Of a stretch of 32,073 nt of DNA, positions 23,515 through 30,477 are shown in pieces. This DNA comes from Microbacteriaceae bacterium (lineage in GTDB: Bacteria; Actinomycetota; Actinomycetes; Actinomycetales; Microbacteriaceae), in the NCBI GenBank assembly GCA_947453465.1, contig CANGGL010000015.1, forward strand, positions 1 through 32,073. The letters are read 5' to 3'. Under the pieces are notes generated by a model. The model was not told the origin of the DNA and made no database searches. It worked only from the letters and a program-made list of their open reading frames with translations. The translations under genes and the position numbers were made by a program. Numbering within the stretch: position 1 is the first letter of the stretch; every line of letters begins with the position of its first letter.

Positions 23515-23537
23515 GTGATCGCCAATCGAATAGAAAA

Positions 23538-23550
23538 AGTCAGAATGACT
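23538..23550. promoter_or_regulatory. Putative NrtR operator, proximal
   Basis: AGTCA-GAA-TGACT is a perfect 5-3-5 palindrome. It overlaps the -10 element (23548-23553) and the probable transcription start of the nrtR operon. With the second palindrome 33 bases upstream, and CTAAG/CTTAG flanks facing each other, it is a strong candidate NrtR site. Confidence 0.6.
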
Positions 23551-23576
23551 CTAAGTAGTAATAATCTTAGTGTCAA
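23548..23576 (-). promoter_or_regulatory. Promoter of the nrtR-nadABC operon
   Basis: On the minus strand a perfect -35 TTGACA (23571-23576) is separated by exactly 17 bases from TAGAGT (23548-23553). The start would be near 23541, about 27 bases before the TTG codon. This is the best consensus promoter in the window, and each element is overlapped by a palindrome. Confidence 0.65.
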
Positions 23577-23583
23577 AATGACT
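23571..23583. promoter_or_regulatory. Putative NrtR operator, distal
   Basis: TGTCA-AAA-TGACT contains the palindrome GTCA-N3-TGAC and includes the whole -35 hexamer on the minus strand. Its centre is 33 bases from the proximal operator, about three helical turns. Confidence 0.6.
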
Positions 23584-23620
23584 TAAACAACAAAATGGTG
23601 CGATGCTCCCGATTGTTTAT

Positions 23621-23667
23621 CCGAATTTATTCGGCGGTCTCGGATACCGAGTCGGCATAACTTGCCG
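23621..23667 (-). other. Cluster of three hairpins between the deaminase gene and nrtR
   Basis: Three perfect inverted repeats follow one another: CCGAAT-TT-ATTCGG (23621-23634), CTCGG-ATA-CCGAG (23639-23651) and CGGCA-TAACT-TGCCG (23653-23667). They begin 6 bases after the deaminase stop on the minus strand. They could act as a terminator or RNA-stabilising 3' end for the codB-deaminase transcript, shielding the nrtR promoter. No T-run follows. Confidence 0.5.
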
Positions 23668-23673
23668 CCTCGC

Positions 23674-24144
23674 TCACTCCTCGCCGATGTCCTCAAACCA
23701 AAGTTCGTGGTTGGCATCGATGAATTCGCCCATGATCTCGATGAGGCCCGGGTCGTTCAGAACGTGAACTTCGGCGCCGTGCTCGGCAACCCAGTCTTGA
23801 CCACCCATGAAGTTTTTATCGTCGCCAACGATTACGCGGCCGATGCCGAATTGGCGAATCAGCCCCGAGCAATACCAGCAAGGGGAGAGGCTGGTGGCAA
23901 GGGTGACCTTGCGATAGCTGCGCTGGCGACCGGCGTTTCTGAACGCACTGGTTTCGCCGTGCATTGAAGCATCGCCGTCTTGAACCCGGCGGTTGCGGCC
24001 ACTGCCTAGCAGGCGGCCCTGTTCATCGAAGAGCGCAGCCCCAATTGGGATGCCGCCTTCGGCTAAACCGAGATGGGCCTCGGCAATGGCAACCTGGAGT
24101 TTTTCTTCATCTGTTGCGAAGATCTGTCCAACTTTAAATTCCAT
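23674..24144 (-). CDS. Cytosine deaminase, yeast Fcy1-type
   Basis: This 156-residue zinc hydrolase of the cytidine-deaminase fold probably converts cytosine to uracil for pyrimidine salvage. The zinc site is His62 (with catalytic Glu64, HGE) plus Cys89 and Cys92 (SPCWYC). The form HGETSAFRNAGR followed by SPCWYCSGLIRQFGI resembles fungal cytosine deaminase more than the guanine or tRNA-adenosine deaminases, which usually have HAE. The metal-dependent amidohydrolase CodA is structurally unrelated. The gene lies 62 bases after codB on the same strand with GAGAGG upstream of its ATG, which supports a cytosine substrate. Other nucleobase deaminase activity remains possible. Confidence 0.85.
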   Translation of the reverse strand: MEFKVGQIFATDEEKLQVAIAEAHLGLAEGGIPIGAALFDEQGRLLGSGRNRRVQDGDASMHGETSAFRNAGRQRSYRKVTLATSLSPCWYCSGLIRQFGIGRVIVGDDKNFMGGQDWVAEHGAEVHVLNDPGLIEIMGEFIDANHELWFEDIGEE

Positions 24145-24206
24145 TGCCGAGGCCTCTCGATTTAGTTACTGCTTTTGGTGCTTGGTGCTATTGAGTTGCG
24201 GGTGGA

Positions 24207-25598
24207 TTAGTTCTTGCTGTTCTTGTCTACGCGAGAGAAAAGAACGAACAGGACAGAAGCTAGAACGAATCCAACTACTGCGGTGAGGTCGCCAAGGCCT
24301 GAGTCCTTAGCGAATACACCGGTGTAAAGCACCTGAGCAGCAAAGCCCCAGATTGAAACAGCAGTAGCGATTACGAAAGCAGCTGCGCCAGCCCATGAGT
24401 TCTTTGGAGCCATTGCGCGCTCGCCAGCGTTCTTGCCCTTAGACAAGATGCGCTCGGTAAGTACAACTGCGATCCAAGGCGATACCCAGTAAGAAACGAC
24501 TAGTAGGAAGCTGTCTAGCTGGTGAGCAACGTCGCCGTTCTGAACACCAAGGAAAGAAAGCACACCACCGGCAAGACCAGCAACTAGCACCATGATGGCG
24601 CGACGAGTCTTGAAGCCCAACTTGAAGCCCATTGCCAAGAATGACATTGCGCCCGAGTAGACGTTAAGGATGTTGGCTGAAACCGAACCGATAACGATCG
24701 AAAGCAAGACGATTGCAGCGAAGGTTGAGTTGAACAAACCGGTGAATGCAGAGGTTGGGTTCTGGATGCCCCAGAAGTCACCAGGGTTACCGGTTAGTGC
24801 GTTGAATGCAAGAACACCAACACCCATGATCAAGGTGGTCGAGGTGAAGTTACCTAGGCCAGCTGCCCAACCAAGCGCGCGCTTTGAAGTGCTTGCCGGT
24901 AGGTAGCGGGTGTAGTCCGACGCGAAGGCCGTCCATCCAGCGGTGTAACCGTAAGCAGCTCCGGCGGTAAGGGTGAAGCCAGCCCAAGGGAAGGCTGAGT
25001 CTGCAGCGGCAGCAACTTCAAATGCGCCCTGCTGGCCAAGAACGGTAACGATAACGATGATCCAGACGATGGCCTGGAAGTAAGAAAGGTAACGCTCCCA
25101 CTTCTGAATCAGGTTGTGGCCAACGAAGGCAACACCAACCTGAAGCACAATGATCACGGCAAGTGCGCCAAGGGTGCCCAGTGCTGGGAACAGAGCCGAG
25201 AGGGCAAAGGTTCCCGAAACGGTGTTTACCGCAAACCAGCCGATACCGGCAACCAGGGTTGACATACCTGCAGGGATAAGGTTCCCCCACTTGCCGAAAG
25301 CGTTGCGGCTTAGGACCATCTGAGGTAGACCCGCTGATGGACCCCAGGTGCTTAGGATTCCGTGGGTGATGCCAGCAAGTGCGTTACCAACTAGAACAGC
25401 TAGTAGACCTTGCCAAACATTGAGGCCGAATCCGATTGCAAGTGCGCCAACAAAGACGGTTGCGAATTCTAGGTTCGGGGTAGTCCAAACAGTGAAGAGG
25501 TGCCACGCTTTACCGTGACGTTCGCCTGCTGAGATCGGAGCTACGTCGTTTACTTCGATTGAGGTTGCCTTGGCAGAGCCTGAGGTTGATTGAGTCAT
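24207..25598 (-). CDS. codB: Cytosine permease, NCS1 family
   Basis: This is a 12-helix inner-membrane NCS1 nucleobase:cation symporter, 463 residues from ATG 25598. Family features include the cytosolic N-terminus WHLFTVWTTPNLEFATVFVGA, GPSAGLPQMVLSRNAFGKWGN in the first repeat, and GWTAFASDYTRYLP, a CodB/allantoin-permease signature. The track begins at ATG 25604, but TAGATT lies immediately before that codon and exactly 6 bases before ATG 25598. The latter is therefore the likely leaderless start (MTQSTSG). The adjacent cytosine deaminase makes a cytosine uptake-and-deamination unit. A 5-6-5 palindrome about 60 bases upstream may be a regulatory site. Confidence 0.9.
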   Translation of the reverse strand: MTQSTSGSAKATSIEVNDVAPISAGERHGKAWHLFTVWTTPNLEFATVFVGALAIGFGLNVWQGLLAVLVGNALAGITHGILSTWGPSAGLPQMVLSRNAFGKWGNLIPAGMSTLVAGIGWFAVNTVSGTFALSALFPALGTLGALAVIIVLQVGVAFVGHNLIQKWERYLSYFQAIVWIIVIVTVLGQQGAFEVAAAADSAFPWAGFTLTAGAAYGYTAGWTAFASDYTRYLPASTSKRALGWAAGLGNFTSTTLIMGVGVLAFNALTGNPGDFWGIQNPTSAFTGLFNSTFAAIVLLSIVIGSVSANILNVYSGAMSFLAMGFKLGFKTRRAIMVLVAGLAGGVLSFLGVQNGDVAHQLDSFLLVVSYWVSPWIAVVLTERILSKGKNAGERAMAPKNSWAGAAAFVIATAVSIWGFAAQVLYTGVFAKDSGLGDLTAVVGFVLASVLFVLFSRVDKNSKN

Positions 25599-25604
25599 AG
25601 CCAT

Positions 25605-25610
25605 AATCTA
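25605..25610 (-). promoter_or_regulatory. Leaderless -10 element of codB
   Basis: On the minus strand the order is TAGATT, ATGGCT, ATG. The six-base spacing matches the other leaderless genes here and favours the second ATG (25598) as the true codB start. Confidence 0.5.
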
Positions 25611-25659
25611 GTGGTGAACGGAAGGTAAACAGGCCAGTTTCGCTAGATTCGCCAAGGCT

Positions 25660-25675
25660 TTTACATAAACGTAAA
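25660..25675. promoter_or_regulatory. Inverted repeat between codB and sprT-like gene
   Basis: TTTAC-ATAAAC-GTAAA is a perfect 5-6-5 inverted repeat, 62 bases before the codB start. It could be an operator for the cytosine genes or for the divergent protease gene. No regulator can be named. Confidence 0.35.
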
Positions 25676-25732
25676 GAAGTCTTTGTGGTGAGTTTTTGTA
25701 GGAATGCCACAACTTGTATCGTTGGAGCCAAG

Positions 25733-26410
25733 ATGATCTTTGCTGAAGCCCTATTCGAGCCGCTGCTTGGCGACGAGCCAGCGCTAATCGAGGCTTTGAC
25801 GGCCAACTTCGATGCCCGCCTAATCGAGGTCATTCATGCAATCGTCGAGCTCGGCGATCTACCAACTTTTGCCCGCCTCGAAAACGTTGGATTTCAGACT
25901 GCTCGGCAGTTCAATCAGGGTAAATCACGATTCCAGCGCATGACCTTAGACCGGTATGACTTCATCCGGGCGCTCGCCGAGTTGAGGATGAGTGAACACC
26001 TAGATTTGAATCAGTGGCAGTTCGGCTTCGACAGTGCAAAGCGTCGGGCCGGCCTGTGCAACTACACCACCAAGACCATCACCATCTCTCGACACCTCGT
26101 TGACATCCACACCATGGATGAGTCAATGCAGGTGGTCCTGCACGAAATCGCCCACGCGATGTGTGGCAAGCGTGACGGCCATAACAAGAAGTGGTTAGCG
26201 ACCGCCAAGTCGATTGGTTACCGGGCCGAGAAATTCACCGGCAAGGAAATTGCCGAGGAGACTGCCACCTGGATTGGCCTGTGTAAAAACGGCCACACGC
26301 ATTACCGATACCGTCAGCCGGCCCGGCCGCTCGCTTGTGGATTGTGCGGCAGGGGATTCAGTCGCGCGAACCTAATCGTTTGGCAACATCGGGATGATTT
26401 GCTCAGTTGA
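25733..26410 (+). CDS. SprT-like zinc metalloprotease domain protein
   Basis: The track starts at 25685, but ATG 25733 has GGAG 5 bases upstream and gives a 225-residue product. The SprT-like core contains the zinc motif HEIAHA with His137, Glu138 and His141, preceded by TKTITISRHLVD. The C-terminal region has a zinc-ribbon-like pattern (CKNGHTHYRYRQPARPLACGLCGRGF). Eukaryotic relatives (Spartan) degrade DNA-protein crosslinks; the bacterial function is not established. The N-terminal 70 residues are helical and not recognised. A TATCGT 10 bases before the ATG could be a -10. The gene diverges from codB and converges with crtEb. Confidence 0.85.
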   Translation: MIFAEALFEPLLGDEPALIEALTANFDARLIEVIHAIVELGDLPTFARLENVGFQTARQFNQGKSRFQRMTLDRYDFIRALAELRMSEHLDLNQWQFGFDSAKRRAGLCNYTTKTITISRHLVDIHTMDESMQVVLHEIAHAMCGKRDGHNKKWLATAKSIGYRAEKFTGKEIAEETATWIGLCKNGHTHYRYRQPARPLACGLCGRGFSRANLIVWQHRDDLLS

Positions 26411-26439
26411 CCGAAGTTCGGCACTCCCGCCTGCGGTCA
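26408..26439. terminator. Possible stem between sprT-like gene and crtEb
   Basis: TGACCG (26408-26413) and CGGTCA (26434-26439) are inverted and enclose 20 bases that span both convergent stop codons. The stem is short and has no T-tract, so this is a weak terminator call. Confidence 0.3.
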
Positions 26440-27306
26440 GAGATGCTGGGCATAGTTGACGATAATCAAGCTGACTACCGCACCTGCAAAGAAGTTGAGC
26501 CAAATGAAGCGCTTCCAACCGCGGTTTGCATCTTCGCAGCGCTCATCGGTAATGCCAAAGTGACGACCAACTATGAATAGATATGGCAAAACCGCGATGG
26601 CAGATAGCGCCGAAGGCATCCCGGTGAAAAGCACCAAGACACCGGCCACTGTATAGGCGGCAAAAGCAAACGAAACTGTTGCTCTGGCGCCAATCACGGT
26701 TGCAATCGATGAAATGCCTGCTTCGCGGTCAGCCCTGACATCTTGAACCGCCCCAAATGCGTGCGAGCCGACTCCCCATAGAGTGAAGGCCAGGGCGACA
26801 AAGAGAAATTTCTGCTCGTAAAGGTTTGCCCCGGCGAGCGCGGCACCAATCAACATCGGGCCGACAAAATGACTGGCCGAGGTAATCGAGTCGAGGAAGG
26901 GCTTTTCCTTGAACCGTAGGCCCTTGACACTGTAGGCAACCACGGTAAACAGAATCGCGACCGTCCAAAGGTCAGAGGTCAGGTTCCCATAGACAAAGAG
27001 ATGAAGCACGAAGGGGATCGAGGTGACCACGCCAGCCCAGATGGTGAGCTTGTGCCACTTTGGTGCCAACAACGCGCCTTCGATGCCTCCCTTTCGCGGG
27101 TTTCGAAGGTCTGATTCGTAGTCGAAAACATCGTTGATGCCATACATCAGTAGGTTGAACGGGCCCAAGAAAAACACTGTTCCGACCAGCCAGTTGAGGT
27201 CAATTTCCCCGGCAACCAACCAGTATGAAACGGCGAATGGATAGGCGGTATTTACCCAGGAAACCGGGCGTGAACTCCAGAACAGTTGCTTGATGGCTTC
27301 AATCAT
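26437..27306 (-). CDS. crtEb: Lycopene elongase / UbiA-type prenyltransferase
   Basis: CrtEb adds two dimethylallyl units to lycopene to make C45 and C50 carotenoids (nonaflavuxanthin, flavuxanthin). The 289-residue integral membrane protein has about eight helices and the two Asp-rich prenyl-diphosphate motifs: GINDVFDYESD at about 57-67 and DVRADREAG at about 191-199. It is the last gene of the crt operon and starts with an ATGA overlap on crtYf. The order crtB-crtI-crtYe-crtYf-crtEb is the same as in Corynebacterium glutamicum. The predicted end product is a decaprenoxanthin-like C50 pigment. Confidence 0.92.
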   Translation of the reverse strand: MIEAIKQLFWSSRPVSWVNTAYPFAVSYWLVAGEIDLNWLVGTVFFLGPFNLLMYGINDVFDYESDLRNPRKGGIEGALLAPKWHKLTIWAGVVTSIPFVLHLFVYGNLTSDLWTVAILFTVVAYSVKGLRFKEKPFLDSITSASHFVGPMLIGAALAGANLYEQKFLFVALAFTLWGVGSHAFGAVQDVRADREAGISSIATVIGARATVSFAFAAYTVAGVLVLFTGMPSALSAIAVLPYLFIVGRHFGITDERCEDANRGWKRFIWLNFFAGAVVSLIIVNYAQHL

Positions 27307-27590
27307 GAGTTTCTCTTCGTTAGCTCGGCAAGAATCGAAAGCAGGGTCGGGGCGGCTAGCCCGTAGGCAAAGTCTTCGATTGGCGCCACCCCAATTTTGA
27401 TGCCGGTGATCAGTGATTCGTCATAGGCAACAATTCCACTGCCCACAATCACGTTGTCAAACACCGCTGTGATCACCAATAGCACCAGGGTGGCCAAGCC
27501 GATTGCCTTCCAGGGCAGGCGCTTGAAAAGCAGCAGGCCAACCAGCAAGACTGCACTTAGAAAAACCAAATTCAGGGCCAGGTATGTCAC
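27303..27590 (-). CDS. crtYf: C50 carotenoid epsilon-cyclase subunit CrtYf
   Basis: This 95-residue, three-helix membrane protein belongs to the heterodimeric lycopene-cyclase domain family. With CrtYe it closes the epsilon rings of flavuxanthin. The conserved segment AVFDNVIVGSGIVAYDESLITGIKIGVAPIEDFAYGL contains the acidic PIEDF motif of this family. The start is GTG with a 4-base GTGA overlap on the crtYe stop, so synthesis is coupled, as expected for a fixed-ratio heterodimer. Assignment of Yf rather than Ye follows gene order and is inferred. Confidence 0.9.
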   Translation of the reverse strand: MTYLALNLVFLSAVLLVGLLLFKRLPWKAIGLATLVLLVITAVFDNVIVGSGIVAYDESLITGIKIGVAPIEDFAYGLAAPTLLSILAELTKRNS

Positions 27591-27895
27591 TTGCGCACCA
27601 CTCGCCCAAAGGCCTTGAGAAGCAGAAGGGCGCTGTAGGTCAAAACCGTGAGAAATAGAATCTCCTCGATCGGCAGTTCCCTAGAGAGCGTGATTCCGGT
27701 CAGGTGGCTCGAGTTCCCTCGGAAGAAAATACCAAGGGCAATTCCGGCCAAATCCCAGACCAAGAAGAATGCCACGCTGAGAATTAGCAGGCAGCGGTAA
27801 CGCTTGTTCTTACCAAAGGCGAGTTTGTGTCTGAAATCTAGTGCGGCCAAGCCGGCAATCGATAACAGCAAGGAGCCTAGGTAGAGAAAACTCAA
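27587..27895 (-). CDS. crtYe: C50 carotenoid epsilon-cyclase subunit CrtYe
   Basis: The partner of CrtYf, 102 residues with three membrane helices. Family marks are the N-terminal FLYLGSLLLSIAGLAALDFRHKLAF and the motif LPIEEILFLTVLTYSALLL, equivalent to PIEDF in the sister subunit. The start is TTG 27895, overlapping the crtI stop as TTGA. The unusual TTG is supported by the coupling geometry and by the conserved N-terminus directly after it. Together the two short genes equal one duplicated lycopene-cyclase domain of fungal and archaeal enzymes. Confidence 0.9.
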   Translation of the reverse strand: MSFLYLGSLLLSIAGLAALDFRHKLAFGKNKRYRCLLILSVAFFLVWDLAGIALGIFFRGNSSHLTGITLSRELPIEEILFLTVLTYSALLLLKAFGRVVRK

Positions 27896-29538
27896 CGAAG
27901 GCCTTTCCAGCCATTCTGAGCAACCGGCTTGATTTCCTGAGTAATTGGTCCGGCGCTGCGGTCATCAACCAAACGCTTGTAGACCAGCTCGGCGCCAATT
28001 AGACACATCGGTAGGCCAATGCCTGGGATGCTGTGGTGGCCGGCATAGTAGAGGCCCTTGACTTTTTTGCTGACGTTGGTTGGGCGGAAGAATGCGCTCT
28101 GGAATAGGGTGTGGGCCATTCCCAGAGCGGTTCCAGACCATGCGTTCAAGTCCTCGGCGAAATCGGCCGGGCCCATGGTCCGACGAACCACGATGCGTTC
28201 GGCTAGGTCAGGGATGTCGCACCAGTCCGAAATCTGCTGGATGATTCGATCGGCCGCCGCTTCGAAGGCGGCGTCGCCCTTCCCGGCCAAGCCACCATGG
28301 CCCAGGGCCGGGTCGGCTGCGATTGGAACCAAGACAAAGAGGTTTTCATAACCCTCCGGGGCAACCGATGGGTCGGTGATGCTCGGGGCACAAATGTAGA
28401 GGGAGGCGGGGTCTGGAATGACGCTGGTCGCTCCTTGCCTCTTCTTCTCGGCCGGGGTGCGGAAAACCTCTTTGAAGTTCTTGGCCCAGTCATCTGAATA
28501 AAGAAGGGTGTGGTGGTTTAGCTGAGGCAGCTTCCCCTTGACTCCTAAGAAGAGGAGCATGGCCGATGGGCCGGGAACCTTGTTCTCCCACCACTTTGCA
28601 GGGAGACTCTGGTCCTTAGGGTCGAGTAGCTGCGTTTCGATGTGGTGCAGGTCGGCGTTACCGACCACCACATCGGCCGGATAGAAGACCTTGTCAACCC
28701 AAACGCCGGTAGCGCGGCCATCCTTGGTTTCAATCTTTGAGACTCGCGAGTTGGTGCTGACCTGCACGCCGTGCTGCTTAGCCAAGCGCTCGATGGCCTC
28801 AATGACCGTGTAAAAACCACCCATTGGGTAGAAAACGCCAACGTTCATGTCAACGTGAGTCATCAGGTGATACATGCTCGGGGTGTCATAAGGCGAGGCG
28901 CCGAGGAACACCGCTGGGAAGTTCAGGATTTTGCGAAGACGCGGGTCGGTGACGTGCTTCCCGGCAAAGGTGTCTAGCGGCGTAATGAGGTGCTTGACGA
29001 ATCGCGCGGCGCGGGCCAAAACCTCAGGCTGGATGAACGACTTGGCGTTTTGAAAGTTTGTGTAGAGGAAGTGCTTGATCGACAGCGCGTAGGTGTCCTC
29101 GGCAGAGTCGATGTACGCCTGCAGGCGCTCGCCGGATCCCGGTTCAATCGAATCGAATAAGGCCTTGTTCTTGGCCAGGTCCTCATGGATGATGAGCTTC
29201 TCGTCGAAGCCCTCGTTGCGAGTTTGGTATGCCGGGTCAAGTCGAACCAAGCTCAATTCCTTGGCCGCAGTCGTGCCCATCAACTTGAAAAACTGGTCGA
29301 ACGCGTCGGGCATCAAGTACCAAGATGGCCCCATGTCGAACTTGAAGCCGTCCTTCTCCCAGATGTAGGCGCGGCCGCCAACTTTCTCGCGAGCCTCTAG
29401 GACGGTGACCTTCATGCCGGCTTTGGCAAGAATTGCAGCGGTTGCAAGACCCGCAATTCCTCCACCGATGACTACGGCGGTCTTTGGCTCGTCTAATTCG
29501 GTCGGCACGGTGTTTTGGGTTTTTGCCGGTTGGCTCAT
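27892..29538 (-). CDS. crtI: Phytoene desaturase
   Basis: CrtI is an FAD-dependent membrane-associated enzyme that introduces four double bonds into phytoene to make lycopene. The 548-residue protein has the dinucleotide-binding motif VIGGGIAGLATAAILAKAG at about residues 23-41, followed by VLEAREKVGGRAY. The C-terminal FAD signature is GLYYAGHHSIPGIGLPMCLIGAEL. The first 20 residues are a polar extension. The ATG overlaps the crtB stop as ATGA, and its own stop overlaps the TTG of crtYe. Length and motifs are normal for actinobacterial CrtI. Confidence 0.95.
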   Translation of the reverse strand: MSQPAKTQNTVPTELDEPKTAVVIGGGIAGLATAAILAKAGMKVTVLEAREKVGGRAYIWEKDGFKFDMGPSWYLMPDAFDQFFKLMGTTAAKELSLVRLDPAYQTRNEGFDEKLIIHEDLAKNKALFDSIEPGSGERLQAYIDSAEDTYALSIKHFLYTNFQNAKSFIQPEVLARAARFVKHLITPLDTFAGKHVTDPRLRKILNFPAVFLGASPYDTPSMYHLMTHVDMNVGVFYPMGGFYTVIEAIERLAKQHGVQVSTNSRVSKIETKDGRATGVWVDKVFYPADVVVGNADLHHIETQLLDPKDQSLPAKWWENKVPGPSAMLLFLGVKGKLPQLNHHTLLYSDDWAKNFKEVFRTPAEKKRQGATSVIPDPASLYICAPSITDPSVAPEGYENLFVLVPIAADPALGHGGLAGKGDAAFEAAADRIIQQISDWCDIPDLAERIVVRRTMGPADFAEDLNAWSGTALGMAHTLFQSAFFRPTNVSKKVKGLYYAGHHSIPGIGLPMCLIGAELVYKRLVDDRSAGPITQEIKPVAQNGWKGLR

Positions 29539-30407
29539 TGCGGAACGACTCCTAGTAAAGCTTTGGCGAGAATGACAAGTTTTTGTGGGTTAGGGATGCT
29601 GATGCGTGTCTCAATCAATACCTCGGCCGAGGTATTCCGGATCCTCTGGTTCAGAGCATCAAAAAACATTTGGGCTGCGGCCACTGCCTTGCGTGAGCCG
29701 GGGGAGAGTAGCGGCAGAGTCTTGGCCGAAACCGCCAGGTCAGCGTCAATGTCTTCGATCAAAAGAATCTGGGTGGCGGCGTCAAAGTTTTCGACATTGA
29801 CGTTCGGGAAGTAGGAGCGGCCAAGTTTCTTGAAGTCGGCTGACAGGTCACGGAGGAAGTTGACCTTTTGAAAGGCTGCGCCCAGCGCCCGTGCGCCAGC
29901 GATGAGTGTGACTCGTTCTTCCTTTGAGTAGTCACGACCAGCCATGAAGACTTTGAGGCACATCAAGCCGACCACTTCGGCCGAGCCATAGACGTAGGTG
30001 TCAAAGCTTTTCTGGTCGTGTTCACGCTCGGTCAAGTCCATGCGCATTGAGTGAAAGAACGGTTCGATGATGTCGCGCTTGATGCCAACCTCGCGCGCGG
30101 TGTGAGCAAATGCGTGAACCACCAGGTTGGTGCTGAAGCCGGTTTCCAGGGCGCGGTAAGTCTCGGCCTCTAGCTCTTCCAGAAGCCGGCTTGGGTTGTC
30201 GTGGGCCTCGTCGGCTGCTCCGTCAACGATTTCGTCGGCCACTCGCACTAGGGCATAGATGTTTCGGACCGGCTGTTGCTCGGCCTTACCGAGAAGTTTT
30301 GATGCCCAACCAAAGCTGGTCGAGTAAGTTGCAATTACCTCGGCAGATGCGCGTTCGGCGGCCTCGGTGTAGAGGCTCAGCCCCGTTACGTTCGCTGGTT
30401 GGTTCAC
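29535..30407 (-). CDS. crtB: Phytoene synthase
   Basis: CrtB condenses two geranylgeranyl diphosphates head-to-head to give phytoene. The 290-residue protein has the first Asp-rich motif around [13 protein letters not shown] (residues 53-65), and the second, with [18 protein letters not shown], near residues 188-205. Both bind the Mg-diphosphate groups. The start is GTG 30407, with TAGCCT 6 bases upstream and no ribosome-binding site, fitting a leaderless operon transcript. No GGPP synthase (crtE) is in this window, so that gene must lie elsewhere. It diverges from ilvD across 70 bases. Confidence 0.94.
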   Translation of the reverse strand: MNQPANVTGLSLYTEAAERASAEVIATYSTSFGWASKLLGKAEQQPVRNIYALVRVADEIVDGAADEAHDNPSRLLEELEAETYRALETGFSTNLVVHAFAHTAREVGIKRDIIEPFFHSMRMDLTEREHDQKSFDTYVYGSAEVVGLMCLKVFMAGRDYSKEERVTLIAGARALGAAFQKVNFLRDLSADFKKLGRSYFPNVNVENFDAATQILLIEDIDADLAVSAKTLPLLSPGSRKAVAAAQMFFDALNQRIRNTSAEVLIETRISIPNPQKLVILAKALLGVVPQ

Positions 30408-30413
30408 ACTTTT

Positions 30414-30419
30414 AGGCTA
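30414..30419 (-). promoter_or_regulatory. Leaderless -10 element of the crt operon
   Basis: TAGCCT on the minus strand, then AAAAGT (6 bases), then the GTG start of crtB. It is placed back-to-back with the ilvD promoter. No -35 match was found. Confidence 0.45.
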
Positions 30420-30464
30420 CAACCCACTGAGCCTTGTTCCGGCCAGTTCCCGCTTCGAAATGGG

Positions 30465-30470
30465 TAAGAT
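30465..30470 (+). promoter_or_regulatory. Leaderless -10 element of ilvD
   Basis: TAAGAT followed by 7 bases (TGGCTGT) and ATG 30478. The start of transcription would be the A of the ATG. There is no ribosome-binding site. TAAGATTGG is the same string seen before secA. Confidence 0.55.
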
Positions 30471-30477
30471 TGGCTGT

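Noticed and set aside
28058-29400. Plus-strand ORFs of 66-97 residues inside crtI
   Set aside because: They lie wholly within the crtI coding frame and lack start signals or domains.
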